Notes under the pieces: model-generated
The model's input: the letters and a program-made list of their open reading frames with translations, nothing else
What the model was told of the DNA's origin: nothing
Database searches by the model: none
Source of the DNA: Symsagittifera roscoffensis
Lineage: Eukaryota; Xenacoelomorpha; Acoela; Convolutidae
Length of the DNA: 64,000 bases
Assembly (NCBI RefSeq): GCF_963678635.1
Contig: NC_087065.1
Span: 21,705,480-21,769,479, forward strand
Direction of reading: 5' to 3'
Translations under genes and position numbers: made by a program
Shown: in pieces, positions 55,419-64,000 of the stretch
Layout: each line of letters begins with the position of its first letter
Numbering within the stretch: position 1 is the stretch's first letter

Positions 55419-57545
55419 TTTCGAATGACTAAAAAAATGAAAACTTTTGTTACGTGTCGCTACAGATACCAAAATTGACTAAAATGCTTGTAAAACAAGA
55501 TCAACCGCCCCCCCCCAAACGTGGGATCCTCTCAGATGGTGGTGGACGGTGCGGGCCCCAATGGCCAAGTGTTTTTCAACGCAATTCTGATCCCGCAACC
55601 CCCCCCCCCCCCAATTCTTATCCCCATCAGTTATACCAGATGTAATTTTTTCCTCTAAATTCATTCAATTAAAAGAGGAGTTCTTAGTGTTGAATCTGTT
55701 AAATCGCTGCAAAAAAAATGTTGATTTTTGTCTAAAACAGATTTTTCACTGATTTTGAGGTAAGAGGTAGACAGACGAACGCAATGCATAAGAATGTGAT
55801 CGGAACAATTTTTTTTGCTTGATTTGAAGCCAATTTGTTTTTAGTTATACTTTTTGACAATTTGTCAGAATTTGTAAACAAACGGTAAAAACTTGGCTTG
55901 AATTTTGCCGGTTAAAAGACATTGTTGGCAACAATACTATGACAATTTTTGACACTCTGCTTTGCTTTCTTTCCATTTTTAACCGATCAAATTAAGCAAA
56001 CAACCATATAGAAGTTTTATATAATTAAACTCTAAAAACATGCTATCGTTTTTGATTTTGATTACAAAGTTTTTAGTTTTATACTCCAAATTAAATTTCC
56101 GAATCCTTTTATTTCTATTAGTTTTTGCATTTAGTTTTGGCAGCACTCAGCCCGTTTTTGAGCTTTCAGGCCAAGTGGGACCCCCTCAGATGGTGATGGA
56201 CGGTGCGGGCGCCAATGGCCAAGTGTTTTTCAACGCAATTCTGATCCTGCAACCCCCCCCCCATTCTTATCCCCCATCAGTTATACCAGATATGAATTTT
56301 TCTTCTAAATTCAACCAATTAAGAGGAGTTTTTAGTGTTGATTCTGCTGAATCGCTGCAAAAGAAATGTTGATTTTTGACTAAAACAGATTTTTTCACTG
56401 ATTTTGAGGTAAAAGTTAGACAAACGCAACGCATAAGAACGTGATCGGAACATCATGCACCAGTTTCACCGCATAATTATTTGTGTTTTTTTTCTATATA
56501 TTCATTTTCCAAGGTAATTTTGGATGAAAAACTTGTCGTTTTTCTCATTTGAAATGAAACATAGATCGTTTTCAGCCGTACTCCTTTTGTGCACTACCAT
56601 TATTAGAGTCCGTGGAATCAGTTCCAACTCCAGCTGAGTCTGAATGAAGTTCGAAGCTTGTGGTTTCTCTTCCTTTTCTTGAGCTCCAGCAGCCACCCCC
56701 CCCCCCCCCCCAACCATTCTTATCCCCCCATCAGTTATACCAAATGTAATTTTTCCCTCTAAATTCCTTAAATTAGACACTCAAATCGATCCATATAGCT
56801 TTGTTGCGGCCCTATTCAAATTTCACGAACCGTCGCATGACAGACCAGACTGGTTCCTTTTCATTTGTCCTGTTTTTCGGAGAGAAGTTACCATTAACCT
56901 CTTCAACTGTCTTAAAACTTCCCAAGATGTGTATTGCCAAACATTTTGTTTGATATTCTTCTCTGATTTATAAATCATTTTAAGATATTTTGATGTCAGA
57001 GATTTTTTAAGGCAGAAAGCCGTATTTTCCTCGCGCAAAGACTATACCAGTGCTTGGCTGGTTCTCTGCCTGTGTTGCCTGGTGTGGCAGTTCTCTTCCT
57101 GGATCGTCTCTTTAACCTCGGTTATGTGTGTTCTCCCCTCCCCTAATGCTAGCCTAGGTTCCTTTTTTTGCGTTGCCTGCTTAGCCCAAGTGGCTTTTGC
57201 TTAGCCTGGTACCTAAGGTTAAGGTTGCTTGTTCGCGGCGCTCTTGAGGCTTTCAATTTAGCTGAGGGTGTAGGCAAACTGTGCATTTGCTCGCGCACTG
57301 TTTGCTTTGTGATGTTTTGTGTGATGTACTTTGATTTATTTTAAGTTTTACTCTGCTGCTTAGGCCTCAGGCGCAGTTGGCTTCGTCGCTTGTGCTTGGC
57401 TGGTTCTCTGTTGTGCTGTCTTAGGCAACAAATGAATATCAATGCAATAAATGAACGACATATTAAACAGAAAAAGAAGCAAAACAATCTTAAGAACGGA
57501 ACATTTTTTGAACTCAAAATCTGATTTACATGGACATTTTTCTTT
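55320..57545. repeat. ~2.2-kb duplication, second copy (M2)
   Basis: Copy of M1 from the palindromic array to ACATTTTTCTTTATTT. At some sites it matches L1 rather than L2 (AAAACTTTTGTTACG, and no CAATCCAAAT insert), at others L2 (GCGGGCCCCAATGG), so its ancestry is mosaic. Contains a third hydrophobic open frame at 56,040-56,372. Confidence 0.8.
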
Positions 57546-57984
57546 ATTTGTCAAATATTGTTATGCCCAAAATCTGACTTACAATCATGATTTTCTATGC
57601 TTTCATTGCATATATTTGAGCTCAAAATCTGGTTTATTTTGACAATTTTCTTGATTTGTTACATATGTTATGCACGAAATCTGATTTACAATGGTGAATT
57701 TCTAGCTTTTTGTTGCATAGTTTTGAGCTCAAATTTTGATTTTTAGCGACTTTTTTTCTCTATTTAATACATTGGTTCTTACCCAATATCTGATTTACAT
57801 TGATATATTTTTAATAATTTTATGGCATATTTTTCAGCTCAAAATCTGGTTTATATTAACATTTTTCGTTTATTTCTTGAATTCTGAAACATCTGGCACG
57901 ACTGTTTTTATTTAAAAAATCAAGAAAAAATATTACAATTAAATTTCTAAAAAGCATGTTTTCTTGCCTTGTTAGCGAAACAAT
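57546..57984. other. AT-rich DNA with a loose ~100-bp periodicity, no gene
   Basis: GAGCTCAAAATCTGGTTTA- and AATCTGATTTACA-like phrases recur at about 57,520, 57,580, 57,617, 57,678, 57,730, 57,789 and 57,836. This suggests a degenerate tandem repeat. Confidence 0.4.
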
Positions 57985-58320
57985 CGATTTTAGTGTGTCG
58001 GAAAATCCATCGAAATCGATTTAAAATGATTTTTTAGACACTTAAATTGATTTAAAATTTTCAAAAAGATCGATTTAAATCGATTTAAAATTGATTTAAG
58101 TGAGATTCTGATGGATTTAAGTGAGATTTGGATGGATTTTAGTGAGTCGGAAAATCCATAGAAATCGATTTGGATCGATTTTTTAGACACCTAAATTGAT
58201 TTAAAATTTTCGAAAAGATCGATTTAAATCGATTTAAAATCCATTTAAGTTCGTATAATGTACATGGTTAATCGATTTGGATCGATTTTAAATCAATTTA
58301 AAATCAATTTAAATCGACCG
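57985..58320. repeat. palindromic ATCGATTTAAAT-type array, longest copy
   Basis: About 330 bp built from AATCGATTTAAA and its complement, with two longer near-repeats (GTCGGAAAATCCATCGAAAT at 57,998 and its variant at 58,146). Overlapping palindromes throughout. An apparent minus-strand open frame of KSIQI/LKSIRISLKSI repeats is a by-product. Confidence 0.75.
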
Positions 58321-58769
58321 GAAACCATTTCTGTCAGTGCGGGTAAGACTGAGCACGGGTGTAAGAGTTTTTTAATCGATTTCAATCATGGAACCTTCAT
58401 ATCATATTGACCGAAAAAAAGTGATTAGGCTTCAATTCAAAGAGCTTTTGTTGCCCTCGTTTACTGAAATACTTGAGCCGGCGTGAAATGGGCTTTCACG
58501 AGGCACATTTTGGGCCGGGTCAGTTTCTCTGGTCCAAAACTATTATCTAAAGTTAAAATTTCAATTGCGTAGCACTCGCTCCCATGCTTCATCTTACTGA
58601 GGTGTACTGGCCGGGACTTCTACCTACAAGAGAAAAAAGCAGCAGAAATCCAGCTTATGGCATGGAGAAGGCTCTTTTTCATTTCCTACAAACGTAGTTT
58701 TAATTTTTCGTAACAATTTATCTTAGGTATTTTGATTTTTGAAACAAAACGCTCGATAGCCGACAAACA
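58321..58769. other. intergenic, nothing recognised
   Basis: Moderately GC-richer than its surroundings around 58,470-58,640. No gene or RNA assigned. Confidence 0.35.
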
Positions 58770-58901
58770 CGCCTAGGGGCGCCTAAAAAAAATTAAGGTC
58801 AGTCAGCCAAAAATGGATATCTCAAAATAGTACAAAGGGGGGACCCTTTGGGTCGGCAGGGGGTCGAACCCCTTAGAAAGAAAGGCGTCCGCCCCCTGCT
58901 G
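58770..58901. mobile_element. partial hAT-type MITE
   Basis: GGGGCGCCT, GGTCAGTCAGCCAAAAATGG, GGACCCTTTGGGTCGGC and GGGGTCGAACCCC match the right half of the 47.4-kb MITE. The left half is absent. Confidence 0.6.
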
Positions 58902-58980
58902 TTAGAGAAAAAGTGTGACCAAGCTTTTGGTATATCTGCAAAGCTTACCAAAATTAGATGGAAAGGTTTTTTGAATGTTG

Positions 58981-59180
58981 NNNNNNNNNNNNNNNNNNNN
59001 NNNNNNNNNNNNNNNNNNNNNNNNNNNNNNNNNNNNNNNNNNNNNNNNNNNNNNNNNNNNNNNNNNNNNNNNNNNNNNNNNNNNNNNNNNNNNNNNNNNN
59101 NNNNNNNNNNNNNNNNNNNNNNNNNNNNNNNNNNNNNNNNNNNNNNNNNNNNNNNNNNNNNNNNNNNNNNNNNNNNNNNN
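58981..59180. other. assembly gap (200 N)
   Basis: A run of exactly 200 N, probably a fixed-size placeholder, so the true distance is unknown. Confidence 1.
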
Positions 59181-62100
59181 GTCCAGAAGACTGTATCGAG
59201 AAAAAATAGCTCATGCATCTTACCATGATGGCCAGAAGGAGTATTAAGCAGTCAGCGAATTGTTACTGATTAACGATAATAAAATACAAAAATGGTTAAA
59301 ATTATTAGAAAATTAATTAGTGTTTTTGTCCAGTTCAACAAAATTCATGTTTGTGTTTTCTCTAAATTCAACTGTGTTAAGCTAGGTTGAAGCAGAATCA
59401 ATTTTTCATCGAATATCACTGATAAATTTGGCTGTAATTTCTATTTATAAATGAGAGTGGTAATATTGCGTCAGATGGTCAATTAGTCAACTGAAGGTTA
59501 AATCCTGAAGGTTAAATCCTGTTTTTTTTTTCCTGAAAAAACTGACGGATAGCAGGAATAACTAAGAACTGAAGTTAAAATGTAATATATTGTTGCTTAG
59601 ATCGAAAAAAATACTAGCGAAGTAAGTTAATTGACAATAAATCATCTTAGAAATTACTAAGTTTTCTTTCCGCGTCGATGATTCACAGAACTGAGTTCAG
59701 AAAGGATCAAAAAAACAGTTGAAAAGGGGATTAAGTTGTAAAAAACAGGGGCGAATTTAGATACTGACCAATTCTTTGTTGCCTATTATTTCAGACATCA
59801 AAGGAAAGCCGACATTCTGACTTATGCTTACCTTCATTGACCAACAGAAGTTGTTCATGGTGTAGGAATGAACAAAATAGGGCTAGTTGGAAACATTCCA
59901 TTTTATTCACACCTCATAATGAAAATTCAGCACTCAATTTTGCCACCAGCTACGAAAGTCTGGCTTAACTAATTCAATTTTAAAAAATCAATGAAATTTT
60001 TTTAACAAAAAAAGTGTAGAATGAGTTTTTTACTTTTTTTAATTGAGAAAAACTCCTAACCGAAACTATTAAAGAAGACCATACCTGGAGTTTACACTAG
60101 AGCTGTCTTTTACAGGAGTAAATCAGATATTATTTAACTTTATGAGTTGAAATTGGAAGTGAAAACAAGACTTAAATAAACACGAAAAAGAAGGTGAAAT
60201 TAACCTGAGTTCTAATCTGGTTGGAGGGTAGTTTCAAAATTGGGCTGTATAAGAAAGGTGTTCTCGATTTATTTTCGCTTTGAGGCTCGCAAATTTAGTG
60301 GAAAATGTAATTTTTTAACCGCGCACACTTATCTTTTTCAATTGAACTTTACAGCTAATCTCAATTGTAACTATACCAAGCCAATAGTCTTGAATATAAC
60401 ACTACGCAGGAGTATTTTTTAATAAACCGGTTAAAAAAACTATGGATTAACTGATTATAGATAAGAGCGAACAATTTACCAACCGATCAATTATTAAAGC
60501 TTAAGTTGCTGCAAATAGTGTTAATGGTAGTGGTCAAAGTACCAACAGTCTTCAATGGGCGAAATCAACCCGGGGCAATAAACTAACGAAGCGTGAGCAG
60601 ATATTAAACTCGACTATCAAGGGGGATCAAGGCAATAATTTAATCATAATTTATTCAGAGAAACAATAAGTATACAAAGGCATAACATGTCACGCTTATG
60701 TTAACTTCTTTATTGATTTTCGAGATTGAAAAAGACATCACTCTTTTAGAAATGATATCTGAGCCCAAAAATCTGAGCATAAGGTTTGATGTTAGTTTGA
60801 GTCAAAAATTGAGAGAGTTGGCTTTAAACGCAATGACAACCATAAGAACCTAACAGGCGAAAAAGATAGAAATCTGGTACTTTAAATATGTCACAAAATA
60901 AAAGAGATGTTTTTCGTTTTGACAAGTTGTTTAATTCCAAACAGATTAACGACTGAAACTGCAAAAGATATTCTATGAAAATATGTCTTCAATATTCGAG
61001 GTACTAAATGTTGTAGACAGAATGGAATTTGCGACACTTATGTCATTTCGAAACACCCCGAGGAGTACCTAGGCTAAAACGACTGTGAAATTAATAGTGG
61101 AACAGACGACAAAAGTGATTGCAATAGTTTTTAATGGTAAGTACAATTCAGTACACGAGTTAAGTTAGTAATTCAGATTACTGGTAAGTTATAACCGGGG
61201 AGAGAGAGGGAGTTATAACAGACAGTGCTCTTTTGGCCTGAAAAGCCCCCTAAATCCCAGGTATTTGTGAAATTTGTACCCGCTGAGCCCCGTTTATGAG
61301 ACAGGTACCTCAAACTCTCTCTTCATAACTCATATTCTTCAGGTAAAATAGTGAAGGTTAGTTAGTTGGTTTGTATTAATATCAGAAATATTTACGCTAA
61401 GTATTAACACCACTGGAAACTAAACTGAACTTGTGATATAAAATTACACCCAACGCGATAGTCAGTTTCAATTGAACTCTTCATACGGTCCAGGACATCT
61501 CACTTAAAAATTGCAATTTGTTTAGACTAATAAGTTATAAACTGTGAATTAAGTTAAATTTGCCATGGTTATAACACGAACTTCTAAGGTTTAGACTTGA
61601 GACTCTTCAACTCAGCGATAAATCACTTTAAATCTACCAGGATATACCTTTTGACTGCGCGTCTTTGTTTTGCTTCTGTAGAAATGAAGCACATTTTAGC
61701 TTATTCCAGACATGAAAGACTTCCGAGCAAGGTGACCTAAAACTGAACTGGAGGCTTGCATATTAGATCATCAATTTAGCATATTAAATCTTCAATTTAA
61801 TTTATTAATTCTTATAGGTTAAAACGAGGCGAGGTCTAGAAAGAAACTGCATTGAGATTAATGTCACTCGGAATCACCCATGAAAATCAAATGAGTACTT
61901 CGAATTTTAACAACAAAAAAAAACAGTCAAAGGCTGGCGTTTAAGGAGCATGAATGTATACCAGATATTTCTATGCATGAAAAATTTATGAACAAATGCA
62001 AGTCATTAAGCTTTCAGACGTTCCTTTATGAAAAATTTTAAATAGCTCATTTTATACTATTTTTAGATACATTAAAACCAGAGAGCTTTCGTACAGTGAA

Positions 62101-62492
62101 AAACGTAAGAAAGGTGCTTTACAATATTCAGAACGGTACGTAAAGTTTGTTCAAAAACCTAAACAGTAAAATACTAGTTTGCAATTCCGTGAATGAAAAT
62201 TTAATGGCTTGCGTTTTTTGGATCAAACAAAACGCTTAAAAGTTAAAACTGGAAAAAGCTTTTATTTGGATGAACTGAAGGTATCTCGGCTATAGAAAAC
62301 AAAGATCTCTAAGAACGGTTAAATAATTCTCATCTATTGTTACTCGGTTCCTTTCACATAATAAAGCCTCGGTTTTAAAAATAGAATTCATGTTTTGTAC
62401 AAAAAAGTAACCACAAAACCTTGCATCTATATAAATCGTATGGCTAGCGTTTTTTTTCATAGACAACAAATTTAACAACAGTTTTCCTCAAA
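59181..62492. other. intergenic, no gene seen
   Basis: AT-rich with only short, unsupported open frames. A 15-bp tandem duplication (GAAGGTTAAATCCT, 59,492-59,520) is the only repeat noticed. A GC-richer patch at 61,195-61,325 contains GAGAGAGAGGGAGTTATAAC and a loosely inverted CTCTCTCTTCATAACTC. Confidence 0.45.
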
Positions 62493-62858
62493 CAGTAGTT
62501 GATTTAGAGGGGATATAACCCCCTGACCATCAAGAAGCTCCCCCTTTGGTGCTAATTTACAACAATAGTTGTCGGCCAAGAAACCCTAACCTTTTGAAAA
62601 AGGCGCCTCGGCGACAGTATAAGTTAAGTTGTTTAAACTAAAGCGGGAGGGCGCGCTAAAAACACAACTAGTTTTGTCATAATTGCTCTAAAAAAGTACA
62701 AAAACGCATTTTTGGACTCTTTTCTTTCAAAAATGTCTGCGACGCAAAAAAAATTAGATAAATTTTGCCTCGCCATTTCTTTTGAAAAAATTAGAAAATA
62801 ACTTAATAAAAAATTTCCCACATCAACTCAAAAAAAAAATCTAGAGCCGCGCTTACTG
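62493..62858. mobile_element. old hAT-type MITE copy, inverted relative to the others
   Basis: Starts CAGTAGTTGATTTAGAGGGG and ends CTAGAGCCGCGCTTACTG. Internal landmarks (AAGGCGCCTCGGCG, GGGAGGGCGCGCTAAAAACA) match the reverse complement of the intronic MITE. Strongly diverged, so an older insertion. Confidence 0.5.
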
Positions 62859-64000
62859 CCTATAAATCTATTTGGAGCTTTGAAAAGATAGATTGCTCGT
62901 ATCAAGGCACAACCGTGATCGTGTAAGTGCAAATTAATTTCGGTTATCATTTTATAAAAACAAAGATGGATAAAACTCTTCTTGGTTTTTGCAGTTCCTA
63001 ATGTTTGGTGTTTTTCCGCGACTCCTGCATCAGGTTTGCCCATGGAAATATCGTGATTTTGTTCACGCCTCTTTTCAATAAACTTTTCTCCATCCGTAAT
63101 TGCGGTTGCGGGGCATTTATGCGTTTTGTATTTCGAGCAGTTTCAATTGGTAGTTGTCTTGTTTTTGCGTTTATTGTAATACTCGTGGCCTGATACGATT
63201 ACTATTTGTTTGTCTTTCGAAGATAAAGTATAAAGTAAAATGCAAAAACGCTTCAAACATTAATTCTATTAGAGTGGTATAACAATGGTTAAAGAAATAG
63301 GCAGTATGATTTTTTTATAAAACTCACAAACGTCGTTTGATGCCTTCAATTAGCACCATGTAAGTTATCTCTGTTTTAAACGCGTAATTTAGAGAGTATT
63401 TCTTAAGCTAATCGAAATGCAATTAGTTTTGAGCGACAAATGTATGAATTGAATTAAGAATGGCTTCTCTGGCCTCAATTAGTACACCTAATTGGAATAC
63501 TTCTATGAGTGTAAAAGGACTTAATAAAAGTAGTTAATTTGAAACAAGTTATCGGTATTAAAAGGGGGTTAAACTGTTGTGGTGTTATCTTGTTACGGGG
63601 TTATAAAGTAAGGGTGTAAACATAGCGGGTTAAATATCGTGGGGTTAAAGAGTGGGATACCAGAAATTGCCACTTTTAGTTTTCAAGCGACAAAACGAGC
63701 GATTACATTTTATTAAACAAGTTGCTTCTTCCTAGTCAACTTCTGTCTTTTTAGTTCTTTTCTATGTTTTAGTTCTTTCTTAATGAAAATATTATTTAGC
63801 TTCAACAGCATTCCAACGAATAATTTTAAATCCAAAGTTTCAAACTGTTTCTGATGTTCATCGGGATTTTTTGGCAATAGGAACAACTCTCTGTCACCCT
63901 CTGATTAAATGGAAAAACGACGCCTTCAAAACAAACTAAACTTTATGGTTTTTATTCAGCTATCATCTGAAAAACAGTTCCATTGATGATATGTTTAAGT
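62859..64000. other. intergenic, no gene seen
   Basis: AT-rich. Short open frames near 63,005 and 62,828 show no domain. A run of similar phrases (GGGTTAAA, GGGGTTATAAAG, GGGTTAAATA, GGGGTTAAAGAG) at 63,566-63,650 is a weak repeat. Confidence 0.4.

Noticed and set aside
57990..58190. Minus-strand frame with KSIQI/LKSIRISLKSI repeats
   Set aside because: By-product of the ATCGATTTAAAT palindromic array. No independent coding evidence.
58799..59247. Open frames spanning the N run
   Set aside because: Their length comes from 200 unknown bases and the flanks are MITE sequence.

Overview
This is nuclear DNA of an invertebrate animal. It is AT-rich, its genes have spliceosomal introns (GTAAG donors, pyrimidine tract plus AG acceptors), and it carries several non-LTR retrotransposon relics, tRNA-like SINE heads, MITEs and one 200-bp N gap at 58,981-59,180. 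The mitochondrial rRNA methyltransferase TFB1M and an LRR-Ig transmembrane receptor show it is metazoan. I cannot name the species or phylum from the sequence.

Layout. 1-2,125: the end of a possible small cysteine-rich secreted protein (+) converges on a two-exon TFB1M gene (-). 2,126-5,300: old degenerate repeats. 5,300-24,207: a nested tandem array containing three copies of an LRR-Ig-TM receptor gene on the minus strand. Copy 1 lacks its 5' end; copies 2 and 3 are full length. Each copy is followed by the same 18-codon first exon of an unidentified second gene. The array fits three events: a ~1.6-kb spacer doubled, then a ~5.47-kb and a ~4.96-kb segment each duplicated in tandem.

24,208-41,560: a graveyard of transposable elements. 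It holds LINE relics on both strands at 25.6-26.6, 34.6-36.0, 37.4-38.5 and 39.2-39.9 kb. It also holds one large broken element of the kind that ends in a CxCG/HGLS-type zinc knuckle (R2-like class) at 32.3-34.35 kb, plus smaller interspersed repeats. No host gene is convincing here.

41,560-57,545: a second, gene-poor zone of nested tandem duplication: 1.34-kb units x3, 4.8-kb units x2 and ~2.4-kb units x2. These carry poly-C tracts, a G-rich minisatellite-like block, a hAT-type MITE with a perfect 8-bp target duplication, and arrays of an ATCGATTTAAAT-type palindromic motif. A perfect 57-bp inverted repeat sits at one duplication junction. 57,545-64,000: AT-rich DNA with no recognised gene, the palindromic array, MITE pieces and the assembly gap.

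The supported host genes are TFB1M (mitochondrial small-subunit rRNA dimethylation) and the receptor array (cell-surface recognition or adhesion). They have no evident functional link. The copies of both duplication zones differ at only a few sites, so either the duplications are very recent or the assembly has kept alternative haplotypes in tandem. Read depth or long reads would decide.
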